Shown one piece after another: positions 43,827 through 55,725 of a stretch of DNA of 64,000 bases; the first letter of the stretch is position 1, and every line of letters starts with the position of its first letter. Source of the stretch: Quercus robur. Its lineage: Eukaryota > Streptophyta > Magnoliopsida > Fagales > Fagaceae. The stretch covers positions 10,689,282 to 10,753,281 of the forward strand of contig NC_065535.1 of assembly GCF_932294415.1 (NCBI RefSeq), given 5' to 3'. A program made the translations under genes and the position numbers. A model generated the notes under the pieces. The model was not told where the DNA came from, did no database searches, and saw only the letters and a list, made by a program, of their open reading frames with translations.

Positions 43827-46800
43827 CTATCTTTTAGCAGATCTCATTGCTGCCATATATCTTGCTGCATTCCCAGTTGCATTCAAGGTTTCAGTAGTGA
43901 CTGCACTTCTCTTCCTCTGTTTTTTTGGTCTTCGATTGGACTGGTTATCAGTGGGGGTTGGAGGTGCACTTGTGGTCACATCATCATTAGAGCTTGGTTG
44001 TGCCCTGTGTACTGTTGGCTGAGCATCCTTGGCTGCCTGCAAGCATAAGCACAATAACAATTAATAGTTTGCCAACTGAAAAACAAAACAATGAGGATAT
44101 TTAAGTCAAAGTGTATACTTACCCTTCTAGTGGTCCCACTGGCTTGGGATGCACTACCAGGCAAGGAGGAGTTCCCTCCTACTTCTCCCTTGCAGCTCCT
44201 CTTGTTGTGTCCTAATTTCCCACATAACTTGCATTGTTTTGAGATGCCTAGGCCTCTTTTTTTTCTGTGACTTCTAGATTCATCAGGCTCCAGTGCCCTC
44301 TTCTTCTTAGGCCTGCCAGGAGGTCTCCTCTTGATAGGGGGTTGCACAGGTGGCAGTCCAGTAGGACCCCACATATTCTGGCCATTGATGGGCTCTATAA
44401 TGGGTTCATAGCAATCAATGTAGGTAGTCCTTTTGTAGCAAGCATTGACATACTTTTCAGCATCTTCTCTGTTGAAAAATATGCAAGAAATGGCATGGCA
44501 ACATGGTATGCCAACTATGTCCCACCTCCTACAGCTGCATTTCTTCTCTTCCAAGTCCACAATGAAACTCTCAAGCCCATTCTTCACTTCAAACTTCATA
44601 CGACCAGCCCAACATGCTATCCACTTGCTGCATGCCAACTTCTCCTTGTACAGCCTCTTCCTTATCTTAGGACACAACTCAGATTCCACCTTCGTAATCA
44701 TTTCTCTGTTTGCTTGAAATCTAGTCATCAGATATAGCCTAATACACTCAAGCTGCAAGCACATAGAGAGAAAGGGAGAATTAATCATTCATGAATTACA
44801 TAGGTCTATGGATCATAATGCACATGAAAGGGAGAATTATGCATACCATGGTGATTATAGGTTTGCTCCTGAACTTAACTATCGTGCTGTTGAAGCTTTC
44901 ACACATGTTGTTCAAGACCGTGTCACTCTGCCCATCACTTTTGAACATGTGCCTAGCCCAAATAGTTGTTGACTGAGATTGCAGCCATTTGAATGCATCT
45001 TCATCCACCTCTTTTAGCTCATTCATTACCCTCTCAAATGCTTGCCGATAGGTAGCCTTGGCTGCTTTCCAAAAAAGGTCTCTAATAATGACACCAGGAT
45101 GATTTTTCCTCAAATTTTGGTATAAATGTCTGCAGCAGATCCTGTGCTCGTACTGTGGCCAATTGTCAACAAAGGTGTTCACCAACCCCTGCAAAGCACA
45201 ATCATTTAATTCAGCAAGCAATGAAGCTACCATTAACTACAAATAATTCAACAAGCAATAAAGCTACCATCATACCTTCTGCTGGTCAGATATGAACACC
45301 CATTGCTTGTCATCTCCTATGTCAGCAAGCAATAAATTAAGAAACCAGGTCCAACTGTCCTTTGTTTCAGCCTCTACTACTGCATATGCGAATGGGAAGT
45401 ATTCATCATTGGGATCTCTACCAACAGCACACATCAGCTGACCACCTGTCTTGGTCTTCAGATGGCATGCATCTAGACCAATGATTGGCCTGCACCCTGC
45501 CAAGAAGCCCTTCTTGCAACCTTCAAGGCAGATGTACATTCTTTCAAAATATGGCAGCCCGGTTGCCAATCCATGCTCAGCTGCCAAATCACCATCCTCA
45601 TAAGTATGCACCTTCATCAATATTGTGCTCTCAGGACTGCACCTTCTCAACTCATCACAGTACTCCCATAGTTGGTTGAACTGTGCAGTGTGGGTCCCAT
45701 CAACAGCATCTTGAGCTCTCTCTCTAGCCCTACTTGCCTTGCCTGCACTTATGTCAACCACATACTTCTCATGCACAGCCTCCTGAATATCCTTAAACTT
45801 TATGCCAGGCTGTCTCCTAACCCTCTTCACTAACTTCTTCCCAATGTATGATGCTGTGCACCTTGGATTTCTATAGCTTCTGCTGCATGTGTGTTCCATG
45901 TTCAGTGTTTTCAATCTAAAACTCTTCTCCCTTGGCACCTTTGCAAGGTAGGCAACAAAATTGCACCCTGGCTGGCATCGGGCTCTCACTCTCACCAAGT
46001 CATTTTTTACAAATTTTATACCCCACCCACCATGGACTGCATAATCAGTTAAGGCATCTTTAAATTGTTTAGCTGAGATGAACAACATATCCTTTTCAAA
46101 CCTAAGGTTCTCAGCTTTGGCTACTGGCCTAAAGATTGGATATTTGCTGCTCCTAATAGAATTGTCAACCTCAACAACAGGGATGTCATCATCACTTGAA
46201 TCATCACCACCCTCACTGCCTGATGATGATTCATCAAGGCTAAGCAACTCCTCACTCTCATAGTCAGAATTCATGACACCACCACCCATTTGTCCTGCTT
46301 CAACCTCAGCATTTTCAGCTTGATTGTCCCAACTATCAGGACTATCTTCACCAATATTCATTGGTTGCACTTCTGGTTCTGGCTCTGCCTCTGCCTCTGC
46401 CTCTTCTTCTAAGTCACTCCTCTCATCCTCACTGCCCTCACTACCCTCACTGCCCAAGTATGCACCATCACTGCCCTCACTACTCTCCTCAACTTGGTCA
46501 TCAACAACTGGTGCTTTGCCAGCCCTCCTAGCACAAACTTCCTCATTAACAAATTCAGCATCATCATGGCCTCCAAATTGTGAAAAATCAGGTCTGTACT
46601 CTTCATTATCATTTTGAAGCACTCTGTCACTAGCAAAAACCTCTACACCTACACCTTCTACTTCACTACCAGGTAATGCAGCAGCTAAGGGATCAAAATC
46701 CTCCACTGGTAACTCAACTGGTTCATGCACTGGATGCTCCACAAAGACATGAATCTCCCCATATCCCTTCACCAAGTCAGTCATGAACATAGCAGCATCA

Positions 46801-47033
46801 TCATCAACCACCTGATGGAAATTTGACCGCTCTGGGTCCACACCAGGCATTTTATACCATAGCTTATCTACTTCAGAGTAGCCAAAATCCCTACATATAC
46901 TCTCAATCTCTACTTTTGACCACCTATCTGGGTCACAGTTATCCACTATATCAATTGTCCCTCCCACATACGCTTGAGGGTTCCACATGAAATGCCCACC
47001 ATGGTGGACATGCAGAGTAAAAAGCTCATTCAT
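43827..47033 (-). CDS. MULE transposase (MURA-like), four exons, intact
   Basis: Exons 47033-45276, 45188-44847, 44752-44123 and 44036-43827 join in frame (all introns phase 0, GT...AG) to 2940 bases, 979 residues. An N-terminal PB1/PMD-like region is followed by a strongly acidic stretch (about 180-290), then a MuDR N-terminal DNA-binding domain (about 310-470). The DDE transposase domain has Asp521 (GLDACHLK), Asp583 (FISDQQK) and the likely third acid Glu638 (QAFERVMNEL). A SWIM zinc finger has C772-x-C774 and C784-x-H786, and a CCHC knuckle has C874, C877, H882 and C887 after an AT-hook-like RRPPGRPKKKR stretch. Exon 4 adds a basic tail. It would cut and join the element at its terminal repeats in the nucleus. 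No stop or frame shift is seen. The start at 47033 is the first Met of the long exon; an upstream 5' untranslated region of about 0.86 kb reaches the terminal repeat. Confidence 0.93.
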
Positions 47034-47893
47034 CCTGCATGCAAGTCACGGGAAGAAAACAGAATGAAAATGAAAACAGAATGAAAATGAAAACAGATAT
47101 TAATAATACTTTGTTAGGCTAATAAACAAATAAAAAAGCATATAATACCGACAAAGGGATCACAGGGACCCAGCCACTTCTTGAAAAGCAAGACACAATA
47201 CAGACAATCAGTGCAAATACCAACACAAAGATTCCATGGTTTATCAAAGGTCAATATAGTGGTCCCTGATAAACAATGACACATAGTACAGACAAACAAT
47301 GCAATTGCCAACAAAAATACAGTCAGTAATGTGGTCCCTGATAATGTGGTCCCTGATAAACAAAAGTAAAACAAAAGCTATAAAGGGAGACGCAAATAAC
47401 AAAAGCAACACACAACAACCAAACAATATTCCACTATCATGGTCAGTATTATGTCCACTACAAAAGCTATAAAGGGAGAGAGGAAGAGAGCGAGTGAAAG
47501 TGAGACACAACGAGAGAGAGAGAAACAAAGATAGATTGAAATTCCAGAGCAATAACAAAACACAACATCTCAAAATTCCCAAATTCTCAAAACCCAACAA
47601 CTGCGATTCAAACCCAAAACGATTACCCAGCACTTAAAATGGCATTCATAACATAAGAGAGAGAGAGTTGGAGAGAAATACGACCTTCGCAATCTGCTCA
47701 GCACACACAAACACACTGAAGCTTGCCGATTTGTGGGATTTTTGTGCTTGCCGATTTGTGGGTTCTTTGATCGGTCTTGTGATCTTGTGATGAGCAACGG
47801 GTAAGGTAAGGTAAGAGATTAGGGATTTTCAGCAAGTTCGCCGTTAGATCTCATCTGACTGATTTGGGGTTTTGTTCGCCGTTAGATCTCATC

Positions 47894-48132
47894 TCACGTG
47901 AGTGGCAAGTGACTAGGAATGGGCGGGAGTAACTAACAGTGGTACTGTAGAGATTATTTTATTATTGACTACCAATGCCGTTTGCCACATTAGCCATATC
48001 CGTTTATGAAGTAACGGTAGGGACTAAAATGGAACCGCTTTTCTGGAGAGGGACTAAAAGCGGTAAAAAAAAAACTTAGGGACGAAAACGGGAATCGGGT
48101 CAAAATGTAGGGACCAAAATGTGATTTTCGCC
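47894..48132. repeat. Right terminal inverted repeat of the MULE
   Basis: Inverted match of 41790-42028 with two differences seen (near the GATTCCCG and GGCTAATG words). It likely drives the transposase gene. Confidence 0.93.
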
Positions 48133-48207
48133 TATAAAAAATTATCAGGCAATTGTTAAGAACTTGCACCTCTAGCTACAGTCCAACCCCAAATCTTTTC
48201 TCATAAT

Positions 48208-50985
48208 TTTTTCTGTTGTATTTTAAGCTCTGTCAAATAAAAACACGACCATCTCTTTTATTAAATCTATTTCAACTACCCAAAATAAAATTAAAAAATC
48301 CAATACCTCCCCACCATCAACCTTCCCGGCACTGGCCACTAATGCGATCAATATTGCTAGTCCTGGCCAGCCACCGACGCCATTATTTTCAGGCCTTAAC
48401 CTCCACGACTCTATTCCTCCAGCCATAAGTACTGGAATTAGGGGTGGCAAAATCAACCCAAACCCATTTGTCCACCCAAACCCACCCACTTAAATTAGAC
48501 CCAAACCTACCCAATTATTAATTGGGTTAAATGGGTATTAACCCAATTAAACCCAATTAACATTAATGTTTATTGGGTTTTAATTGGGTACCCAATTGAT
48601 CCAATTATGATCCAACTATCATTTCTACAAATGACCCAACTCTAAAATGCCCTAAAACACTAAAATTACCAAAATACCCCCTCAACCTAAAAAATGACCA
48701 AAATAACACCTAAACCTAAAAATAAACAAAATACCCCTAAAACCTAAAAAAAAGACCAAAATACCCCTTAAACTTAAAAAATTACCAAAATACCCCCAAA
48801 ACCTAAAAATTACCAAAATACCCCCCAAAACCCAATAAAATGACCAAAATACTCTCAAAACCTAAAAATGACCAAAATACCCCCAAAACCATAAAATTGA
48901 CCAAAATACTCCCCAAACCTGAAAATTACCAAAATACCTCAAAAACCTAAAAATTACCAAAATACCCCCCAAAACCCAAAGAATGACCAAAATACCTCCG
49001 AACCCCAAAAAATGACCAAAATACCCTCGAAATCTAAAAATTACCAAAATACCCCCAAAACCTAAAAATTACCAAAATAACTCCACAACCCAAAAAATGA
49101 CCAAAATGCCCCCTCAACCCAAAAAATGACCAAAATACCCCCCAAAACCTAAAAATTACCAAAATACCCTCCAAACCCAAAAAAATTACCAAAATACCTC
49201 CGAACTCCAAAAAATGACCAAAATACCCTCGAAACCTAAAAATTACCAAAATACCCCTAAAACCCAAAAAATGACCAAAATACCCCCAAAACCTAAAAAT
49301 TACCAAAATAACTCTAAAACCTACAAAATGACCAAAATACCCCCCAAAACCTAAAAATTACCAAAATACCCTCAAAACCCAAAAAATTACCAAAATACCT
49401 CTGAAACCCAAAAAATGACCAAAATACCCCCGACACCCAAAAAATTACCAAAATACCCCTGAAACCTAAAAATTACCAAAATACCCCTGAAATCCAAAAA
49501 AAGACCAAAATACCCCCTGAAACCCAAAAAATGACCAAAATACCCCCGACACCCAAAAAGTTACCAAAATACCCCCGAAACCTAAAAATTACCAAAATAC
49601 CCCTAAAATCCAAAAAATGACCAAAATACCCCTAAAACCTAAAAATCACCGAAATACCCCCAAAACCTAAAAATTACCAAAACCCCTCTAAAACCTAAAA
49701 AATGGGCAAAATATCCCCAAAGCCTAAAAAATGACCAAAATAACCCCAAAATCTAAAAAATGACCAAAATATCCCCGAAACCTAAAAAATGACAAAAATA
49801 CCCTCGAAACCTAAAAAATGGCCAAAATAACCCCGAAGCCTCAAAATTGATCAAAATAATCTAGAAACTATAAAATGACCAAAATACCCCCTAAACCTAA
49901 AAAATTACTAAAATACCCATGAAACTTAAAAAATGACCAAAATACCCTCAAACCTATAAAGTGACAAAAATACCCCTAAACCTTTGAAATGGCCCAAATA
50001 AACCCAAAATCTCTAAAATGGCCACAAACAACCTGAAACCTCTAAAATTACCAAAAATACCCTGAAACCCCTAAAACTACCAAAATACATCTAAACCTAT
50101 AAAATGACCAAAATACCCCTCAAAATATCTAAAATGACCAACATACCACTAATCCTATAAGATGAACAAAATACACCCGAAGCCTCTAAAATTACCAAAA
50201 TAGGGGTTTGGGGTATTTTGGATATTTCGAGGGTATTTTCGTTAAATTAAAGGTTCTAAGAGTATTTCAGTCTGGAATGGAGCATAGCTGCTGCAAAGAA
50301 CGAAGAAGGGAGCCTGTGTCTTTCTTGGCAAAAAAAAAAAAAAAAGTATTGATAATGATTAATGAAAGAACCTTGGCATTGGGTAACCCCACCAATTCTA
50401 AGAGCTATTCTGTAACTGCTTAATTACACATTATATCAATCAATTTTTACCATCTTTGCCTCGAGAAACTAGTAATCAAAACAATAGTCAAACGAGAGAA
50501 AAGGTAATGATATTTCACTAGAAAAAATTAAAATATGGAGGTCGAGTATAGACAGAGAATCTATTTGAGAAATTACCCAGCCTTGCCGAAACCCATGTTT
50601 CAAAGTTTCAAACTCAAGCCAAAATCTCAAATCATAACAACAAAGAGAAACCAAATCATCGAATCAACCAAAGACAAATCAAAAAAGAAACTGGGTTTTA
50701 ATCATAGTATAAAAATGGGGAAGTAGAAGAGTGAAAATAGAGAAGTAATTCAGGCAACGGGTGGTTGGCCGTGACCAGCAATATTCATGTTGTCACTTGT
50801 TGGCGTCGGCGAAGGTTGGCGGTGGGGGTGGGGGTGGTGAGGAGTTGTTGGGTTTTTTATTTTATATTTTATTTTAGGTAGTTGAAATAAGAAACGTCAA
50901 TAGAATTTAATTAAATAGATAGATATGTGACATATTTTTATTGATAAAGTATAAAATGGAACAGAAAAAATGAGACAAAAGATTT
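48208..50985. mobile_element. Long inverted-repeat element enclosing a minisatellite
   Basis: Left 48208-48385 (CCAAATCTTTTCTCA, then TATTTCAACTACCCAAAATA, then CAATATTGCTAGTC) matches, inverted and diverged, right 50985-50755 (TATTTTAGGTAGTTGAAATA, then CAGCAATATTCATG). Arms of about 190 bases suggest an old MULE-like element. The interior is mainly a C/A-rich minisatellite. No transposase was found. Ends are approximate and no target duplication was identified. Confidence 0.55.
48640..50200. repeat. Minisatellite of about 28-base units
   Basis: More than 50 imperfect copies of a unit like AAAACCTAAAAATTACC followed by AAAATACCCC, alternating between AATTACCAAAAT and AATGACCAAAAT versions. 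Units become more diverged at the right end (after about 49850). It is preceded by a GGGTGGCAAAATCAACCC / AATTGGGTT-rich stretch (48433-48600). Minus-strand ORFs inside it (48862-49306) are periodic by-products. Confidence 0.9.
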
Positions 50986-51402
50986 GGATTCTTCAAGCAC
51001 CTCAAGTGATACTTCATGATATTGTGGGCCCTTTTTGTTGTTTAGCCAAGCCCAAATCTAGGATTGTAAATGGACTAAACTATTCATAAACAACTTAAGC
51101 TTGACTTAATAAAAAACTCGTTATGTTTGTTTGTTTGTTTACAAATGAGTTAAACTTGAGCCTTAATTTTAAGATTGTTTAATAAACGAGCCGAGTCAAA
51201 AGAAAAAAAATATTGTTCATGAATAAACTCGTGAACAATATGACTTGATAAAATATAAGTCGTGCTTAAGCTAGTTTATGGGCTTGAAAAATAAACTCAT
51301 ATCTTACTACGTCTTTAATTAATTGGGGTTAGAAACATATGTCTAACTAAATAGACTTGATAATATACTTATATTGGATCTCAAGCTCAAAAGCTTGATA
51401 TT
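50201..51402. other. Spacer, no gene seen
   Basis: Holds the right arm of the inverted-repeat element and, from about 51055, a repeat with AAACTCGT, GAGCTTGA and CAAGCTCAAA phrases that continues after 51693 and is split by the MITE at 51403. Confidence 0.45.
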
Positions 51403-51693
51403 GAGGGTCCGTTTGGATTGAGCTTATTGTTGCTGAAACTGAAAACTGAAAACTGAAAACACTGAAGCAAAATAATTTTTAAATGTGTGAAAAGTATCGT
51501 GGGACCCATTTTTAATATTTTTTAGTACGTGAACAGTGACAAACAGTGTTGCTACAGTACTGCTACAGTGCGCTACAGTATTTATTGTCCCTGGAACACA
51601 TGAAGTGAGGAAAAAAGAAAAAAAAAAAAAAGAAAAAAAAAAAGGAAAAACGCAGCTTGGATTCAGCGGAAAACGCTGAATCCAAACGGCCTC
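51403..51693. mobile_element. MITE ending GGTCCGTTTGGATTGAGC
   Basis: Left GGGTCCGTTTGGATTGAGC and right GCTGAATCCAAACGGCCTC are inverted matches. It carries repeated CTGAAAACTGAAAAC and CAGTRCTGCTACAGT words. The flanking CAAGCTCAAA-rich repeat continues on both sides, so it is a nested insertion. Confidence 0.7.
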
Positions 51694-53400
51694 TGAGTTT
51701 GAGCTTGAATAATGAATTAAGCCAAGCCAAGCCGAGTTCAAGCTCTTGAACTATCTCAAGCTCAAATCTAGTTTGAACATTTTATATGCATTGTCAATCT
51801 GAACTTGAATATTCGATACTTGAAAAAACTCAGGCCCTACTTAAATCTAGTTATGAATCTACTAAAACTTGGGCTTGTTAGAGCCGAGATAGAGATACTG
51901 ATAGTATAGAGAGATGGGCTTAGTCCCACAGCGACCAAGTGAGGCCATTTGGCTGGACCAACTTGTGCGCAAGCAAACAATCCAACAACCAGCAAAAATA
52001 TGCAAAAACAATATAGTGTGTTAGGCTATAAAGCAATATTACTCAGCAAATATCAATTATTTCAAGCCACAGAACTTTACAGACTTTCTACGAAGGGATC
52101 GAGTCATAAAGCCCTAGGCCCTATCTCCTGGAGCCTTGTATATTGGGGTCAGAGCTCCACAAAACTTGTGAGGTAGGTTTCAGACTTCGGAACAATGTGA
52201 CTTGTCTCAAATATCTAATTGTACGCAAAAAGTATTTTCTTCTCCTTACATTAAAGGAATGATGTCTCAACTGATGGTTCTAGGCTAAGATTTCTATTTG
52301 AGTGAGCTGGGTTGCTTTTTTGTTTATGAGTTGATGATCCTCTTCCTTGCATGATCACCTCCTTTTATACCCATGCTTGGAGGGTGGAAATTACTATTTC
52401 ATCATCTTCTTGGAGGGTGGTTGCCTTTACACGGTCTCTTGCCTCGTTCACTCTTGTTTTGCTCTCCTAGCAAACCAACCCCTTTAAAGTATCTTGGTCA
52501 TTTCCCGTAATAGAAGACTCTTCCCTTAAACATGTCATACAACATTATTGGGTGCCGTGGGTATGGGTCCCGCTGTAGAACCGTGAGGATGACATTGCGA
52601 AGCTTCTAGGTGGCAAAAGTGACTTAACAGGTCTTGAGCTACTTATTCGCAACTGGTATAGATGCCTTTTTGCAATAATGACGACTCTAGAAATTTTTTC
52701 TAGAGTGTTCCTAAAAATTTTTCTCATAATTTTTTTTTTTTTGGACACGTGGTTTTTTTATCAAATATTTGTCCATAATTCTAGCAAAAGAATAAACAAT
52801 AATATTAATAAAATTATTAATTATTGTTTTTTAGTTGTTTCATTAATTTGTTTGTCTTTTATAAACTATAATTTATTATATTGTTATTTCATTAATTATA
52901 AAATTATTAATTGTTGTTTAGCCTAACATAGTAACATAATTTAGTTTGTTTGTTTTTTATAATGTATTGGTTAATTAAATTATTAATTATTATTTATTAG
53001 TTGCTTTCTCCAATTAATTATTGATTAATTAAATGATTGTTTATTAATTATTAGTTGTACTGTTGCACTAGCACATAGCCACATACTCATGTGCATTTAC
53101 CCTGGCCCCATGCCCCCATTCACCCCCAATTCAACAGACAAGCCCCACTGCCCCATGGCCCAATCACAAGACTAGAGCCAATATAAAGCCAATTATACTT
53201 AAAATTTTTACTCTTTTTTATGCATGTTCAAATTATTTTAAGCTAACGTCTAGCCCATTTTACTATCCAATAAAAAATTAAAACTAAATAGGAGTGGTAA
53301 AAAAATTAAAAATCTAAATGAAAATAACTCTAGACGGTTTTCTAAGAAATTAAAAAATAAAAAGTAAAGAAGTGGCAGGCAAACCACTTGGGTTTCTCCG
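51694..53400. other. Intergenic with possible LTR-like block (about 51877-52730)
   Basis: TGTTAGAGCCGAGATAGAG at 51877 could start an LTR, and a CTTGGAGGGTGG phrase is duplicated at about 52376 and 52412. I cannot define a matching end or a duplication. 52740-53060 is an AT-rich TTAATTATT-type stretch. No gene. Confidence 0.3.
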
Positions 53401-54645
53401 CCCATTAATAACTTTGGTTAAATCAAAAGTAGGTAGGACTAGGAGTGAAATAGTGAAGAAGTCATTTTGAGTTTCTATGTTAACATTCTCTTTAGAAACC
53501 CAGACTAGAAGAAATGCTGAAAGAAAAAGAGAGACAGTGAGGGAGAGAAGAAAAATGAAGAAGCTATGACGCAATGACGACGAGCTCAAGCCTCAACCTA
53601 CGTCAATATCTCATCGGTGAATGAATGTTTAACAGTGGCGTAGCAAAAAATTTCTAGAAACCCATTTCAATTTGTACTGGTCCGGAATGAAGTTATCGAC
53701 GAAAAGCACCGGAATCCGCCGAAATAGCCGATACAAGCTGAAACACCTCGGTATTTAGGACGGTACGAATCAGCCTAGTTTCTGTACCGGTCCAACCACC
53801 GGCACGAAAAATTTCGATCGTATCGGCCGATACGCTACGGAATTAACTCCCTTGGTTGGTTGTTGCGTCTGTGAAGTGTGAAGTGTTTGAGGCCCGATCT
53901 AATTTCAGTATATTAGGTAAGGTTTTTTTTTTTTTTTAGAATCCGTGGGTTATTGGGTTTGCTACCATCTGTTGGCTTGCCGTGGGCTTGCCATCCGTTG
54001 TTTTTTTTTTTGAGAATCTGTGGGCTTGCCGTGTGCTCTGTTACAATTTTTTTTTTGCTTGGAAGTAGAACAAATAAAAAAAAATTTTAGGGTGTTCCTA
54101 ACTTTGATTGAGGGTGATCCTAAATTTTTTTTTTAAAGGATAAACAAATAAAAAAATTTTAATTATTATATATAAATTTTGTTTTTTTTTTCAGTTCAGG
54201 GTGTTCCTGGGAACACCCTGAAATGAATGTGGCGTCGCCGCTGCTTCTTTGGTTGAAAAACCCATTAAAGTCACTGATTGGTTTGCCATTTCTTAAGGTA
54301 TCTTCTCTAGTCAAACTATACGTACCCTCTCCCTAAACCTTGGACAGTCAACCCTTACCTAAGGAGTGCTACATCATGGATGATGTCTTCCCTATTTTGG
54401 GAATCTGTGGATCGTTCTTGAGGGGTCTCATTCTTGCTCTGATGAAATCGTGTCATTTCGTCCCTTTCTCTCTTAGGTTCTTTCATAGGGAGGTTTGGCC
54501 TTCATGGCTGTTCCATCCTTCTATGGACCTTTGCATCCACTTCTTCTTATGCTTCAAAGCAATCTCGTTCAAATCCTTCTCTCTTGCACCTTATTCGAGG
54601 CCCTCTATTTATTCCCCTTTTTTAGGAGAAATTATAAGATTCACA
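53401..54645. other. Intergenic, no gene seen
   Basis: Around 53680-53840 lies a stretch with CCGGAATGAAG, CCGATACAAGC and TCGGCCGATACG words, a more GC-rich repeat-like segment. Near 54090-54225 there is a diverged GTGTTCCT repeat. The plus-strand ORF at 54340-54717 (125 residues) has no recognisable domain and overlaps the next MITE, so it is not called. Confidence 0.4.
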
Positions 54646-55004
54646 GAGAAAAATTGTGAAATAGTCTATTTTTGGGAAAAAATTAGGCACGTGGCATGTG
54701 TTGTTAAAGTTATTTAGTAAGTTGGACTCTTTTTGAAAGTCGAGTTTACCAAACTCGACTTTGGGCTGGAAAACAAACACTATAGTGGCGTTTGTAAAAA
54801 ACGCCACTATAGGTACCCTATAGTGGCGTTTTCTATAAACGCTGCTATAGGCACTAAAAAACGCCACTATAGTGTTTGTTTTCCAGCCCAAAGTCGAGTT
54901 TGCCAAACTCGACTTTCTAAAAGAGTCCAACTTCCTAAATAACTTTGAATGCATGCCACGCGCCTAATTTTTTCCTAGAAGTAGATTGTTTTGTAATTTT
55001 TGCC
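54646..55004. mobile_element. Fold-back MULE-type MITE, relative of 37000-37576
   Basis: 359 bases flanked by AGATTCACA on both sides (54637-54645, 55005-55013). Long inverted arms include GGAAAAAATTAGGC, AGTTGGACTCTTTT and a near-palindrome GTCGAGTTTRCCAAACTCGAC on each side. The centre repeats CTATAGTGGCGTTT in both orientations, like the element at 37000. The right end reads TTTTTGCC; the left end is mutated (GAGAAAAATT). No coding role. Confidence 0.85.
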
Positions 55005-55012
55005 AGATTCAC

Positions 55013-55185
55013 ATAGTAAATGATGTGGTTTATCATTTCACTAAAAAACTTCCATATGTTTAAAATTGTTAGTTAGAAAATTTTTTTAAATAGAAATTAA
55101 TTATTGACTCAACAATTTTAAACAAGTGAAAATTTTTTAGTGAAATGATGAATAAATGACGTGGTTCACCAGAGCACTCTATAAT
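55013..55185. mobile_element. Possible small MITE
   Basis: ATGATGTGGTTTATCATTTC, then ACTAAAAAACTT on the left faces TTTTTTAGTGAAATGATGAA, then GACGTGGTTCACC on the right. This is an inverted pair directly after the fold-back element. Confidence 0.5.
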
Positions 55186-55549
55186 TTCTCTGTTTTTAGG
55201 CTACAATTCCCAGCTGTGGTTCCAGTTCGTTCTTTCATGGGTTTATTACTGACCCATGGGTCCACCATGCTCACTTTAGGCCCATGCTTACTTGGTTTGG
55301 GCTACGGTTTGCTTTCAAATTGTCGGTGTTAACTGTGTATACAAAAGAATGATCCAAGCTCAAATCATTCATCCTCAACTATAAAATTATACGCATAAAA
55401 GAAATAGAATTATAAGTAAAAAATTCTTAATGGGTGGGACAGCCATGGGCTTGACCTTTTTTTTTTTTTAATTATTAAAAGTTAGAAAAAAATGGGCTTG
55501 ACTTAAGTCAATAAAGCCTGGGCCCTGTATAACCCATTTGTTGTTGTGA

Positions 55550-55555
55550 TATATA
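55550..55555 (+). promoter_or_regulatory. Possible TATA box of the PPR gene
   Basis: TATATA stands about 175 bases before the PPR start codon, in a stretch free of recognised transposons. Confidence 0.35.
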
Positions 55556-55725
55556 GACCTGTATGGCGGCAGTTAGGATGAAAGGGAAGGGAGAAGGAGT
55601 AGAGACAGACTCACTGGCGCTAGTAGTACATTAATATAACAGAGACTCCGCCCACTCTGGCTAACTTACGTTCGTCTCAAAAACAGAAATCCTTACCTGA
55701 TAGATTTAGGCCAAAACGGTGATGA

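Larger units (their letters stand above)
41790..48132. mobile_element. Complete autonomous MuDR-like MULE
   Basis: 6343 bases bounded by 239-base terminal inverted repeats (41790-42028 and 47894-48132) that start GGCGAAAATCACATTTTGG. I see only two differences between them. A perfect 9-base duplication TATAAAAAA flanks it (41781-41789, 48133-48141). It carries two convergent genes: a GRF zinc-finger gene on the plus strand next to the left repeat, and a four-exon transposase gene on the minus strand reading from the right repeat. The layout is that of maize MuDR (mudrA/mudrB). Both genes are open, so the element may be active or recently active. Confidence 0.95.

Noticed and set aside
45485..46617. 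Plus-strand ORFs opposite the MULE transposase
   Set aside because: Shadow frames of the transposase exon, including a Ser-rich reading of its acidic region.
48862..49306. Minus-strand repetitive ORFs with Gly-Tyr-Phe-Gly-His-Phe repeats
   Set aside because: Translation of the minisatellite; unit length changes break the frame elsewhere.
54340..54717. 125-codon ORF as a gene
   Set aside because: No recognisable domain, its end runs into the fold-back MITE, and Phe/Ser-rich composition is typical of chance ORFs here.
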